NCBI GenBank assembly: GCA_950097015.1
Contig: CATNEN010000032.1
Location: forward strand, 2,270,501-2,334,500
Direction: 5' to 3'
Length of the DNA: 64,000 bases
DNA from: Macrostomum hystrix
Taxonomy: Eukaryota; Platyhelminthes; Macrostomidae
Shown here piece by piece: positions 21,040 to 33,328 of the stretch (the first letter of the stretch is position 1; the number at the start of each line of letters is the position of its first letter). The position numbers and the translations under genes are program-made. The notes under the pieces were generated by a model. The model saw only the letters and a list, made by a program, of their open reading frames with translations, was not told the origin of the DNA and ran no database searches.

Positions 21040-22090
21040 GAGGGATGGAGACAGTGAGACATGATAGAGGGAGACAGTGAGACATGATAGAGGGAGACAG
21101 TGAGACATGAGATAGGGAGACAGTGAGACATGAGAGAGGGAGACAGTGAGACATGAGAGAGGGAGACAGTGAGACATGAGAGAGGGAGACAGTGAGACAT
21201 GATAGAGGGAGACAGTGAGACATGAGAGAGGGAGACAGTGAGACATGAGATAGGGAGACAGTGAGACATGATAGAGGGAGACAGTGAGACATGATAGAGG
21301 GAGACAGTGAGACATGAGAGAGGGAGACAGTGAGACATGAGAGAGGGAGACAGTGAGACATGAGAGAGGGAGACAGTGAGACATGATAGAGGGAGACAGT
21401 GAGACATGAGAGAGGGAGACAGTGAGACATGAGAGAGGGAGACAGTGAGACACGATAGAGGGAGACAGTGAGACATGATAGAGGGAGACAGTGAGACATG
21501 AGAGAGGGAGACAGTGAGACATGATAGAGGGAGACAGTGAGACATGAGATAGGGAGACAGTGAGACATGAGAGAGGGAGACAGTGAGACATGATAGAGGG
21601 AGACAGTGAGACATGAGAGAGGGAGACAGTGAGACATGAGAGAGGGAGACAGTGAGACATGAGAGAGGGAGACAGTGAGACATGAGAGAGGGAGACAGTG
21701 AGACATGAGAGAGGGAGACAGTGAGACATGAGATAGGGAGACAGTGAGACATGAGAGAGGGAGACAGTGAGACATGATAGAGGGAGACAGTGAGACATGA
21801 GAGAGGGAGACAGTGAGACATGAGAGAGGGAGACAGTGAGACATGAGAGAGGGAGACAGTGAGACATGAGAGAGGGAGACAGTGAGACATGAGAGAGGGA
21901 GACAGTGAGACATGAGAGAGGGAGACAGTGAGACATGAGAGAGGGAGACAGTGAGACATGAGAGAGGGAGACAGTGAGACATGAGATAGGGAGACAGTGA
22001 GACATGAGAGAGGGAGACAGTGAGACATGATAGAGGGAGACAGTGAGACATGAGAGAGGGAGACAGTGAGACATGAGAGAGGGAGACAGG
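21040..22090. repeat. 23-bp minisatellite, about 45 copies
   Basis: Unit GAGGGAGACAGTGAGACATG plus AGA (23 bp), with ATAGAG, AGATAG and AGAGAG variants at the joint. Strand-asymmetric (purine-rich plus). 23 is 2 modulo 3 and the minus strand is stop-free, so three overlapping minus ORFs of 350-460 aa arise; artefacts. Confidence 0.95.
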
Positions 22091-22560
22091 TTTAAGATAC
22101 GGGCAGAGGGAGATAAGAAACTGTCTATTATGTTTCTAATCTCTAAAACTGTGCTCATAGTGAGCATCGTATGCTTGAGTCCTGTGCCAATTATTGGCAG
22201 CTGATAAAATCAACAGATTTGCTGATTCTACTCAGTGCTCGAATAACGCGCGGTGGGAGATCAAGTGAGGGGCAGGAAATTTGAGCAGCCATAAAAACGC
22301 CCAGATTTTTTGGGATTCAGAAATCAGAAATCTGACGAGGAAAACTGAGAGGATGAGTTTAAAACGAATGGGAAATCAATTCTTAGCTGATCTATATTGC
22401 AGCAGTTTCAATAGGGGAACCCTAGCTCGGACCGAGCATTCTTAGAACATTAGAGCATTAGAGTTGAATCGGGGCATTGTGAATTCTTAGATCAAGGCGA
22501 CTGTGATTTCCTGCTGGGCTAAGCCGCATTTAGTTGCGACGAAGCTATAGCTCTGGATTA
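22091..22560. other. unique spacer, no gene seen
   Basis: About 470 bp of unique DNA separating two purine-rich arrays; nothing recognised. Confidence 0.4.
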
Positions 22561-22561
22561 G

Positions 22562-23705
22562 TCATGAGAGAGGGAGAGGGCAGGGGTAGAGGAAGGATAG
22601 GGGATAAGGAGATCGGAGGAGTGGGAGACAGGAGAAAAGGAGGGAGACAGGGAGAGTGGGAGTCAGGAGGAGAGGGGAGATGTAGACAGGAGGAGAGGAG
22701 GAGAGGGGGAGAGGGAGACAGGGTGAAGGGAGACTGGAGGAGAGGGGGAGAGTGAGACAGTGTGAAGGGAGACTGGAGGAGAGGGGGAGAGTGAGACAGT
22801 GTGAAGGGAGACTGGAGGAGAGGGGGAGAGTGAGACAGGTTGAAGGGAGACTGGAGGAGAGGGGGAGAGGGAGACAGGAGAGGGAGACAGGGTGAAGGAA
22901 GACTGGAGGAGAGGGGGGAGAGGGAGACAGGAGAGGGAGACAGGGTGAAGGAAGACTGGAGGAGAGGGGGGGAGAGGGAGACAGGAGAGGGAGACAGGGT
23001 GAAGGAAGACTGGAGGAGAGGGGGAGAGGGAGACAGGAGAGGGAGACAGGGTGAGGGAAGACTGGAGGAGAGGGGGGAGAGGGAGACAGGAGAGGGAGAC
23101 AGGGTGAAGGAAGACTGGAGGAGAGGGGGGAGAGGGAGACAGGAGAGGGAGACAGGGTGAAGGAAGACTGGAGGAGAGGGGGAGAGGGAGACAGGAGAGG
23201 GAGACAGGGTGAGGGAAGACTGGAGGAGAGGGGGGAGAGGGAGACAGGAGAGGGAGACAGGGTGAAGGAAGACTGGAGGAGAGGGGGGAGAGGGAGACAG
23301 GAGAGGGAGACAGGGTGAAGGAAGACTGGAGGAGAGGGGGAGAGGGAGACAGGAGAGGGAGACAGGGTGAAGGAAGACTGGAGGAGAGGGGGGAGAGGGA
23401 GACAGGAGAGGGAGACAGGGTGAAGGAAGACTGGAGGAGAGGGGGAGAGGGAGACAGGAGAGGGAGACAGGGTGAAGGAAGACTGGAGGAGAGGGGGAGA
23501 GGGAGACAGGAGAGGGAGACAGGGTGAAGGAAGACTGGAGGAGAGGGGGAGAGGGAGACAGGAGAGGGAGTCAGGGTGAAGGAAGACTGGAGGAGAGGGG
23601 GAGAGGGAGACAGGAGAGGGGGAGAGGGAGACAGGAGAGGGAGACAGGGTGAAGGAAGACTGGAGGAGAGGGGGAGAGGTAGACAGGAGAGGGAGACAGG
23701 AAAAG
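22562..23705. repeat. approx. 51-bp purine-rich minisatellite, about 20 copies
   Basis: The unit joins GGTGAAGGAAGACTGGAGGA with GAGGGGGAGAGGGAGACAGG and AGAGGGAGACA. Length wobbles between 51 and 53 bp with the G-run. The left edge (22562-22860) has shorter, diverged units. Confidence 0.93.
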
Positions 23706-24239
23706 AGGAACACGGTGGAGTGACATGTGGAGGGGAGAGCAAGGAAGACAGTGAGGCGTGTTCAGGTTGTAACGAGTGAATAATTGATATTGTGGGCAGC
23801 TGGTGGCTTTAAGTTAAGGTTGTGGTGGATTCGGTCCTAATGATAGAAAGGGCGATAGAGAGAGCAGAGAGCTATAGTGTTCCCTAAGCGGCGGAACAGA
23901 CAGGACAGTAGATGGCCAGGTGAGATTGGGCATGCCGAAGCATAATTTCCAGGAAATCCGAGAGCGCCGAACTCAGCAGGGAGCCGCAGGTTCCAAGTGA
24001 GAAATATTCTTTAATTATTGTTGGCGCGCAGAGCTCGCACGCAAAAGAAAATTTTTGTAGCAAAATTCCTGGCGTGTTTTAAAATAATCCAACTTTTTTT
24101 AACTCCCTGCTCGACATTCGACTGGTGCCACAGATGCTTATCTGGCATATCGAGGGTTCACTTTGTATAGGCTTCGTTAGAAAATAACGACTTAGAGTTT
24201 GGCCCCACAATTTGTAGGAAGAAGGCTGTTAAGCCTGAG
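23706..24239. other. unique spacer, no gene seen
   Basis: Unique DNA between the purine array and the degraded SINE; no coding signal found. Confidence 0.4.
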
Positions 24240-24433
24240 GTCCCTATGTTTAGCAACAATATCATTGTACGAGTAACACTTCAGACTATCGCATCAGGGT
24301 GACTGAGCTCGAATACATTCATCTGGGACGCAGCCGCGGACAGAGGATTGTCGTACCCTGTGCCACGCCTCCACCCCAAGGGCACAGTTAGAGCGTTCAC
24401 TTGCCGACGATGAGAAAATCAAGGGCAGATGTA
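24240..24433 (+). mobile_element. diverged tRNA-derived SINE copy
   Basis: Matches the SINE at 63640-63840 along its length: TCGCATCAGGGTGACTGAGC beside the B-box region, CAGCCGCGGACAG in the body, GGCACAGTTAGAGCG, GACGATGAGAAAATC and GGGCAGATGTAC at the 3' end. The A-box half is eroded. An ORF of about 120 aa begins inside it and is not considered real. Confidence 0.65.
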
Positions 24434-26219
24434 CGGAATCCTCCTTGCTGGCTATGGGTGACTGTCGTGCTCAAAACTAAGGAAATATTGACAAAGGAAA
24501 GAACTAGAAGAGTCACTCTATTTTCTGAGAACTGGTCTTGTATTTGGTCAAACCGGACGAATGAGTTTGCGGCATCTGCTTTGAAGCGAATCGGTTGGTC
24601 ACGCAAATTAACAAAAGAATTGAATGAAGGCCATCTTCTTCTCAAGCTAGGAAAGGGTATAAAATTTCCCGATGAAAAGTTTTATAAAACCGCTTTTTCT
24701 GCGTTTGGCTTACTCTCGAGTGGCAGAGGTTTTTTAATTTCTAGGTTTATTAATCACAGCGGTGAAAGTTGAGATGGTGGACTCAAACGGAGAGACGGAC
24801 ACTTTCTCTTCGAGGAGCGGCAAAGGGCGCCGGGTCCCATCGATTTTTGTTTGTGGCTGCAGGCGAGAACAAAGACTAAGGCTATGGAACGGCTGTCTAA
24901 AAACCACTTCTATTTCTTTAGCCTAACTGAAATCCCTGAATGCGACGAGAGCTTGGCCCATCAAATGTCGGCATCGTCAACCAGTCCGTTCAGACGGTCA
25001 AACTCCCACGAGGCTTGTTTGGGGGGAATGGCTTGATTGCGGGGATGCAAGTGGATGAAGGCCAGGCTGCTGGGATTACGAAATCACATGCCAAACCGTT
25101 CAAGTTTCTTGGAAACGAAAAGAGCTGGGAGAGAGACTTAGGGGCGAATGACCGATGACCAACTTGGGGGAATAGGCGGGCATTGGCTGTCTCGGTCACT
25201 GGGGCGTGAATTCTATAGAGCTATATACTCGCCTGCATATACATATGAGTATATATGGGGAACAAAAAAAATGGCGGCAATAGACCTTGAAGATTCTCGG
25301 CGCTTTTAAACCATTGGGCGGGTGACACATGTGCCAGCTGACAGATTCCCAATGGCATCTAGCCATGGCCAGAATCTGGCAGCGGGGGAGGGAGTTTGGT
25401 CTTCAAAAAGTTTCAATCGATTCCCATTGAATGCCGGGGGATCAGGAAGATAATTTTGGGGATCAGCGTGGCTCCAGGGAGGGGATATTTCTAGGTTAAT
25501 CGCTAAAATCCCGAGGCGGAAATCCGGGATTGTGAGGATTTTTACACGGCCCCATGCAAGCTGTTGTTTTTACACTCACCGCCGTGTAAATCCCGATCAT
25601 TGGCGCCGGGGGGGGGGTGGGGAGAAAATCTCTCCTGTTAATCCCCAATGCGGAGATTTTTTATTTCAAGGTGAAATTCGGAAATTTCGAGGAAAAAATG
25701 ATGGCACATTCAAACAGATTTACTAGTAAGGCAATGGGAAGTTTTCCCATAGCGCCGCAGTGTTTCCAGTGGTCGCGATGACAACCCACTCGATGAAATT
25801 CTATTTTTTCAAGCCGTGTGAACCAGGCGGGAATGTCATGTCAAACATGTCGAATGAATCATGCCATTGGGTTCATGAAAGCCATCTCTCTCTCTTTTCA
25901 TTGAGAATGTCAATTTCAGAATTGGTTCTGGATTGGCGTTTGATGTGTGGCCAGGAAAGATTCTAAAGGCCGTTTTCTGCAATTCTTTTATCCACAGCCA
26001 CTTTTTTGTGAAGCTAAAGTTGTTGAACCAAAACTCGATGACACTTCCACCGACATTGCTGCCACTAGCGGCTATCCACAGCGGCTAAATCTGTCTAGAA
26101 ATGGGAAATATAGTTACAGGGAGGCTGCGAGTCTTCTAAAATTCGGTTGGGAAAAATGCTCTATTGCGTCATAGGTGATACTTCTGCACCCCGCGTTTCT
26201 ATTAACACAGTTTCGTATC

Positions 26220-26252
<33 letters not shown>

Positions 26253-27170
26253 TTCATCTACATGCGAGCAGTGAGGGAATGCGCCTAGTCAATCACGGGG
26301 GCTCCTTAAAGTGGTCGGTCATGCTCCAATTTTCGACGGAAGATGGAAATAAGGAAAGATTTGCAATTTGAGTCTGCTCAACTTTCGCAACGGCAGTTCG
26401 CAGCATCTGTAACAGTCTCGGCGTATTAATTGCATCAAAAAGAAAGGAATTGGGTTTCCTGAAGCGATCATTATTGCAGCGGGGGGGGCAACAGAGCTTA
26501 GTTTTCTCCCCCCAAATTTTTAGTTGCCAAGGTGACTTATTAATCCTAATGCCGCTAGGTAAGCTAGGGCTTAGGGCCGCGCCCTAAATTCGTGCTGGGA
26601 AGCTCATCCCGTATACTCAGCTGTGAATTGCGTGACAAATTAATGCTATAAATTAATTTACGAGTATATTATAACGAATTTCTCCCACTCAGCGCACTTT
26701 ATACTCTATAGCAACCAGTTTGTCTGCTCAATGGGCTGTGCAATTTTAATAGACGAATTGATGAGGAAAGCGTGCAGCGATGTGGCAGTCCTGTGCTCTC
26801 ATGGCTAGACTAAAACTGCTTCATAATATTCTAAGTTAGAATTTGCTACTCCGAAGCACGCCTCTCAGGAGGTTAACTTGTTGTAGCGATTCCACAATGA
26901 TTGGTTTTAAAGCAGGCCCATTCGAATAAAACCATTTCAGTTGAGCAGGTCAATTAAAAGCCTTTGAAGACCCAGATTTTGACCTGGAAAAAAATTCTGC
27001 TGCGAATTTTGGCAATAGGAGAGAATGCCGACTGGTTTGAGGACTGAGCTGAGGAGGGCAACGAGGAGGGAACTAAGAATGAGACTATGGGAGTCACAGG
27101 TCGAGATGAGGAGAAGGTGAGGGCGCTAAAAGTTAGCATGAGAAGCATGAGAAAGAGTGCACGATGAGAG
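24434..27170. other. unique intergenic region with a CAG microsatellite, no gene seen
   Basis: About 2.7 kb. Holds (CAG)n at 26221-26252, a G10 run near 25609-25618 and another G-run near 26481. Several ORFs of 60-125 aa lack domains, promoters or splice signals. I find no supportable gene. Confidence 0.4.
26221..26252. repeat. CAG trinucleotide microsatellite
   Basis: About ten uninterrupted CAG triplets in otherwise unique DNA, not within a supported exon. Confidence 0.9.
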
Positions 27171-27171
27171 A

Positions 27172-27705
27172 GTTAGATAAGAAGGAGAGTAGGGTGAGAA
27201 GGAGAGTAGGGTGAGAAGGAGAGTAGGGTGAGAAGGAGAGTAGGGTGAGAAGCAAAGTAGGGTGAGAAGGAGAGTAGGGTGAGAAGGAGAGTAGGGTGAG
27301 AAGCAAAGTAGGGTGAGAAGGAGAGTAGGGTGAGAAGGAGAGTAGGGTGAGAAGGAGAGTAGGGTGAGAAGGAGAGTAGGGTGAGAAGGAGAGTAGGGTG
27401 AGAAGCAAAGTAGGGTGAGAAGGAGAGTAGGGTGAGAAGGAGAGTAGGGTGAGAAGGAGAGTAGGGTGAGAAGGAGAGTAGGGTGAGAAGCAAAGTAGGG
27501 TGAGAAGGAGAGTAGGGTGAGAAGGAGAGTAGGGTGAGAAGGAGAGTAGGGTGAGAAGGAGAGTAGGGTGAGAAGGAGAGTAGGGTGAGAAGGAGAGTAG
27601 GGTGAGAAGGAGAGTAGGGTGAGAAGCAAAGTAGGGTGAGAAGGAGAGTAGGGTGAGAAGCAAAGTAGGGTGAGAAGGAGAGTAGGGTGAGAAGGAGATC
27701 AGGGT
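27172..27705. repeat. 17-bp minisatellite, about 31 copies
   Basis: Unit AGGGTGAGAAGGAGAGT, with a second type AGGGTGAGAAGCAAAGT interspersed irregularly (six or seven copies). Purine-rich plus strand. The minus strand is stop-free in all frames (17 is 2 modulo 3), giving SFSPYSPSHPT-type ORFs; artefacts. Confidence 0.95.
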
Positions 27706-28400
27706 GAAGCCCAATTGGAGTGAGTGTGTTGGCCCTAGACTGCACCGGGCACCCAGTGTGTGTGCCAGTGTGTGCCTGGTGATCTCCTAGGAAGCCACCT
27801 CGACTACAGTCAAGAAGAGCCGCTTGAAGGCGGTGTTGTTTTTTCCGCTGTGGAAGCGGCCGTCACGCCGAGCAGGGAATTAGAAATTCCAGGAACACAT
27901 GTTCGCCGGGCGGCACACGCGAGGCCGATAGAAAAAAGCCTTTGAAACTATCCGCGCTAGGCCACCTCACCCTCCGGACCGCCCCCGCCTTTAGATGGCC
28001 ACCCCAAATCGACTGATTATGTAATAGCGGGCCCACCCCAAGGACAAGGAGGGAAAATTTCATGAGAAAGAATAATAATAAGACTCTGGCCCGCGAACAG
28101 AGCTGCACAGCGGGACTCCCAATTCTCCCTTATGGTAATTCGCGAATCTCCCTATTATCATTATTATTATTAGTATTATCCTCATTATTGAAAGGCAATG
28201 GCAGAGATTCGACTGTTAACTTTTTTCATACCAGTGGCTCAGCTAAAATGGCTATAGAAAAAAACTGTCAGAGATGAATCGACAGTCTACCAGGGGCCTC
28301 CTCTGTGCCACTTCGGTCTTCATTGGACAGGAAGGCTTCAGGTATTTAATACAGGACTCTTTGGCCCAGATGTTAACACTGGGGAGCGATAGGAACAGAA
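27706..28400. other. unique 5' flank of the M13-like gene
   Basis: Mixed-composition unique DNA with an ATT-rich low-complexity stretch near 28155-28180. No gene seen. Confidence 0.4.
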
Positions 28401-28404
28401 CTAG

Positions 28405-28456
28405 CCAATCGGAGAAGGCCTAGACACTCTCGCTTGAGCCCGCAGCGTTCAGTTCC
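28405..28456 (+). promoter_or_regulatory. CCAAT plus initiator promoter of the M13-like gene
   Basis: CCAAT at 28405-28409 and an initiator-like TTCAGTTCC at 28448-28456, without an obvious TATA between. The ATG is at 28544; an acceptor-like CTTTACAG at about 28525-28532 leaves room for a small 5'-UTR intron. The same TTCAGTTCC occurs after a TATA-like box at 43430. Confidence 0.4.
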
Positions 28457-28543
28457 ATTACAAAATAAGACAAGCTGCGTCATAAGGAGTTCTCTTTCGC
28501 AACACTTTGTCAATCTTTACAGATCGCCTGATTCCCCAGAGCC

Positions 28544-31004
28544 ATGAAGGAGATTTCACCCACATCCAGCCCGCATCCAACATCGTCCAGTTCGTCGGAG
28601 GCCCCGCTGATTGCACCAGGTGCCACCGTTGTGTCGATGCAAGCTGCTGACGGCAAGGCTGCAACTGCCACCACAACCTCCATGACCCCGACAACAGCGG
28701 TTTCCACATCGTCGGAAGACGACGTCGAACATTCGTCGACGGCTGCAACGCTGAAGATTCGTCAGCGCGATGCTGACGAGACGAACAGCCGGAGCAGCAG
28801 CCGGAGTTGCTGGTGCCCGGCCACGTCCATCGCACTGGCGGTGCTGCTGGCGGGATTCGCCGCAGCTCTGCTCATTCTGGGCGTGCTCTACAGCCTGGAC
28901 CTGCGCTTCCCCGATCGAGCACCGGCTGGTGAACGATTCTCCCGACAACAATTTCTCAGCTGCGAGGAGGCAAACAGAGCGAGCTCGGCCGCTGTTGGAG
29001 TGTCCGCGGGCTCCCAGGATCCGTGCGCTGGCGACTTTTACGCCGCAGCTTGCGCTGGCTACGCTTCCAGCCACCCGCTGCGCTGGCGGTCCGGCGGCCG
29101 GCTCGAGTCGATGCGGACCAGTCCTGGCCGATACTCAGGAGGCCATCGAAGACGCCCTGGTTGAACGCCTCTATCACGGAGCCAAAGCCATGGGCGCTGT
29201 TGATGAAACTCGTCAGCGAGTCGAGCCAACCACCGAGCCAGTCTGGCTGGCGGCCGTGACCAATCTGACTCGAACCTGCACAGCGGCAGCCGCGGATTTT
29301 CCGCGCGACGCCCTGCTCAACCTGCTGACCGAACAGCCGGAGGCCGATGCGGAGCGCCGGCTACCACCGATGTCCTTCTTTGGTCGGCGCAGCCTCGCCT
29401 CTGGCGGCGTCGGTCGTTGGGGATCGATCGGACGCCTCGTCGCTCACGGATTCGCCTTCGGAGTCGATTTGACCACGCCGAATGCCGATGCCGCTGCGAT
29501 GGTGAAGGAAGGCGACGCGCTGAACTGGCTGCTTGAGCCGCGGAAGCCGAAAGTCGTCGGAGATGAAGCAGCCGTCGCTGGCCTTGTCAAGGCTACCTTT
29601 GAGAGGATCCTGGGTCGCGGAGTGCCGCAGATCATTGCCAATGCAGTCGGTCATTACCACGAAAACCTGACGCGGACGCTGACTGACGCAGCAGTGTCGG
29701 GTGATGTGCAGGTCCTGACGATGGAGGGGGTGGCTGACCTGTTTCCATCGGGTGTCGACAGCTGGATAGCGTTTCGATCGGCCGCCTTTCCAGACTGGGC
29801 CGACGGACGCTATCAGCGAATGTTTGTGCGGAGTCCGGACACTCTCCGCAGAGTCCTTCGACTCATGGCCGAGCTGGACCCGGACAGCTTGGCCGCCTAC
29901 GCCTTCGTCAACGCGGTGGCCGGCTTAGAGAGATTCGCCGTCGGTCTGGGCGAGTTTTTCAACGAAAGCCCGATTAAACTGATGCTCCGTCATCGCCGCC
30001 AGTTGCCGCTAGGCCCAGCGACGGCGTTCGAGACGACAGGCCGGCGGTGCCTGCGCGTCGCCTTCGACCTGATGCCGTCACCGTCCGCCTTCGCCCTGCT
30101 GGAAGCATCGCCCGGAGAGAATCGCATAGTTCGTCGTAGGCAGCTCGTCACCAACCTGCGCTCTCGTCTGGCCGATGTGATTCGCGCAGCCGATATCGAT
30201 CTGGAGACCAAGCGAGAACTCCTGAGCGCTCTGGACGGCGAGCGGTACGGCTACGCGTTTGGCGACACTGACGAGATCGCCGAGCTGCGAATGGCGAACA
30301 CCTACGGCGGCCTCCGTGTCAGCCGAGAGGCCGGGTACCTCGCTGGCGTGCTGGACACCATTCGGCACCGCAGACGGTCGGGCTATCGTCTGGCATTCAT
30401 TCGCAGCGGCGGCAACAGCGATGCTGACAATGAACGAGACCTGGGAGCGGCGCCCGCACTGTTAGAGGAGCTGGCCAGCCCGGGCCTCTGGTTCCCTCTG
30501 GCGGTGAATGCTCTCGCCCTGCCATCGACATCGCTGGCTTTGTTGACTGCTCACGATCTACTGTCGCGAGTATCTTCGAAGTCGCCGACGCCACCGCCTT
30601 CGCAGTCCTGGTTGCTTCGCTGCGGCTTCACTGGCGATAAAAATCGCAGCTCCTTGTTTGCTCCGTCGGAAGCGTCCAGCCGGGCGGCTGTCGCCAATCG
30701 CCAGCTGTGGTCGGTCAGTCTGGCGCTGGCAGCGGTTCGGCCTGCATCGCCAGTCGGAGACGAGCCCGAGGCCAAGACTTTGAAGGATTTCGAGCGTAGT
30801 TTTCTGCTCTCGTCAGCGCAGCTTCTTGGCTGCCATCGCGCGGCGCCCGATGCCAGCATCATCGACGAGATTGCCGACCAGGTCGGCCTGTCGTCAGCCG
30901 ATCGTGCGCGCCTGCTTACGATTGTGCCGGAATTTCCTGGTGCTTTCGGCTGCCAGGAGGCGGCGGCGGCGGCGAGGCGCAACTGTCAGCTGATCGTGCC
31001 GTAG
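28544..31004 (+). CDS. catalytically dead neprilysin-like M13 family membrane protein (apparent frameshift)
   Basis: Type II layout: a Ser/Thr-rich cytoplasmic tail of about 90 aa, a membrane helix at about 95-117 (IALAVLLAGFAAALLILG), then the M13 N-terminal signature C140, DPC161, DFYAAAC170. The reading frame must change by one base near 29100-29130; from there a single frame runs to the stop at 31002-31004, giving about 820 aa in total, slightly longer than neprilysin. The M13_N domain is recognisable (LAAYAFVNAVAGLERF; RRCLRVAFDLMPS). In the C-terminal domain VNALALPSTSLALLT stands where active members have NAYY, and there is no HExxH and no ExxxD zinc ligand. The end (FERSFLLSSAQLLGC ... 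VPEFPGAFGC) matches the family C-terminus. The shift could be an assembly error, a tiny intron or true decay; the rest of the long GC-rich frame is intact. Confidence 0.75.
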
Positions 31005-32682
31005 TCATGTCAATCAATCAATCAATCAGAAGCACTGGGCGCGGTGTGCCGGCCAATTCCATGCTTACATGAAAACTTATTGCAGTGAAAAAGAGAATTA
31101 ATCATTTTCTGAGTAGAATTCTGTCAGTTTGCTTGCAATTCATATTTCAACAGTTTTATACCTCATTTAATACTGTAAATTTGTTATAATTCATTTTGTG
31201 CTGCACTAGTAGCAATCAGTACAAGTTCAAAATCCCGTTATTATTAGGTCCAAGTCAGTTTTCGCCTACGAGTACTTTAGCTAATATTCTACTTATTTAC
31301 TTTCTCTTTTGCTGCTCCGCTAGAGCCAAGAAAGTTTCGGCCATAGACTATAGAATTCAGTTTGTTCTGTTTAGTTACCACGCCGTTGGTAAGCTAATTT
31401 TAATGTATTGATTGTTTAATGCTGATTGACAATATGTCTAGTTTAATTATTATAACGTATTTTGTTCGAATTTTCCACTCGCTTACAAGGACCACAACGC
31501 TACTCCACTGTCAATATAATTGATAAGGTCACTGAACACCATAACTAATATAAAAGTGACCTTGCAAACATTATGCGTTCACCGTAATCTGTTACCGTCT
31601 TCTCTTATTCTCGTCTCTCCTAGGAGCACAGCCAAAATAAGCTTTTCTGAGCTTCAGTAAAACAGCCAATATCACATAAGGATAATAATGAAAACTATAA
31701 AAAAGAGATTCACGAAAAATACTCTTCTTCAAAAATGAAAACAACGGACGACAAACGCAACGCGTACTACTTGCAATCTAGAAACAAGTAGTGCAGAATA
31801 ATGAAAGTTAAAAACCTAGGTAGCTAAGAAAATTATTTAACGTAAGTTTGTTTATATAGCTAATTTTAACGCTAAAGTTAAAGTTGTACTTTTAACTGAA
31901 GTCCACCACTGGAAACTAATTAGTCATATTGTTAGTATTTATAGGGAAGTCTCTACATTGTTAACGAATGTTGATTTTAACGGAAGCTACTTTTTATAGC
32001 GAAAATATTTCTTTCACTCTAGTGGAAAATCGTGTTTTTTAAACGAACAAAATAACGAACAGGAAAATATCAAAATGATTTGAGAATTAAATTCAGTGAA
32101 AAGAACTGCCGTTTCTGTCACAATTTTATTAACTAAAAAATCAAATAAGGCTACATTTAAAACAAAACAGCAGTTTTTTTGTAAGTAAAAGTGACAAAAA
32201 AGCAGTCAGAGTTTAAAAAAACACACAGAAAATATACAGTAAAATGTGTTCAGAGTCTTTATTACCTTCTACGTGATCTCTATTAACAAACTGCAAAAAG
32301 ACTTAGACCAAAAATTGGCAGCGGTAACAGAAGAACAACAGCAAAAATTAGAGCTTTTGAATTTGGAAGAAATGCAAGTAAGCAATTACAATCGGCTAGT
32401 CGAGTTGCTAATATAACTCATTTATAGAGGCTTGGCTGATTGCTCTAAGCTTATTAAGGTTCTGCCATAGACAGTTGCAACTAACAGAAGATATGATTGG
32501 CAAATCTAGTTATTTTATGAAGAGTGCTGCAAAAGTTATTATAAATACAGCAAGTATAGATATTGTAAACACAAAATGCTGCGTAAATATTTGCTTTAAA
32601 GTGTTTGTACAATGAAACTGCGGGGATAAACATTTTTTTTGTCTACATTTGGTTTGAGTACATTTAACTAAATAATTTTCAA
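31005..32682. other. AT-rich intergenic region between convergent genes
   Basis: (CAAT)n at about 31011-31027 directly after the M13 stop, then AT-rich DNA. A minus-strand AATAAA near 32255 could serve the ADAM gene. No gene seen. Confidence 0.45.
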
Positions 32683-33328
32683 TCACCGTTTTCCCAAGTA
32701 GCTACCACAACCGCTGCCGCTGCCACTGCCGGAGCCTCCGCCAATAGCCAAATCGATCGACGTTGGTTGCCAACCGGAAATCGACCCGGAGCCGACTCCG
32801 CAGACTGCACCGCCACCGACGCTGCCTCGTCCGCAGACACTGCTGCTGCAGACGCTGCTTCCGTCGCTATAGTGGCCAGATTGAGCAGCCGCAGCCGCAG
32901 CCGCAGCCCTCGCCGCGCTATCCAACGAAGAATACGGCGGCAAGGCTAGACCCTTCTCTGCGTCCGGCTTGCGAGCCGATGTTGCTAACAGGTTGCTAGG
33001 GCTGGCAGATAGTTTACCGCCACCGCCGCTGCCGGCGCTACCGACACTGCCAGGCGCATAGGGGCAGGAGTAAGCGTTGGCATTTGAATAACTGCCAGCG
33101 CTGCCGCAGCCGCCAACACCGGGCACGCACTGCGAGTCTGTATAGCGCTCGGATTCGGGCAGACACTCCAGATAGGCTGCTGGGCCCTGGTGCTGCTGCA
33201 TCAGATGAGGATGATACAGCAGCTGCTGCTGCTGCTGATGCTTGGGAGTCTTGTCAGTCTGCATCGAGGAGTTGCAGAAGATCACAGGCGGATTGCACTT
33301 GACGGCGGGTTGTTCAGAGACGCCGTAG
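32683..33328 (-). CDS. ADAM exon 8: distal cytoplasmic tail and stop
   Basis: Acceptor AAAATTTTAG, one base completes the split codon, TGA at 32683-32685. The tail has a poly-Q run, an eight-alanine run and a GSGSGS-rich end. Confidence 0.82.

Noticed and set aside
20788..22167. 459-aa minus ORF (SHVSLSPSLMSHCLPLSCLTV)
   Set aside because: Product of the 23-bp array; all three minus frames are open at once.
24401..24772. 123-aa plus ORF
   Set aside because: It begins inside a degraded SINE and shows no domain or gene signals.
28556..29177. Minus ORFs opposite the M13-like gene
   Set aside because: Shadows of a GC-rich coding strand; the plus strand carries the M13 cysteines and membrane helix.
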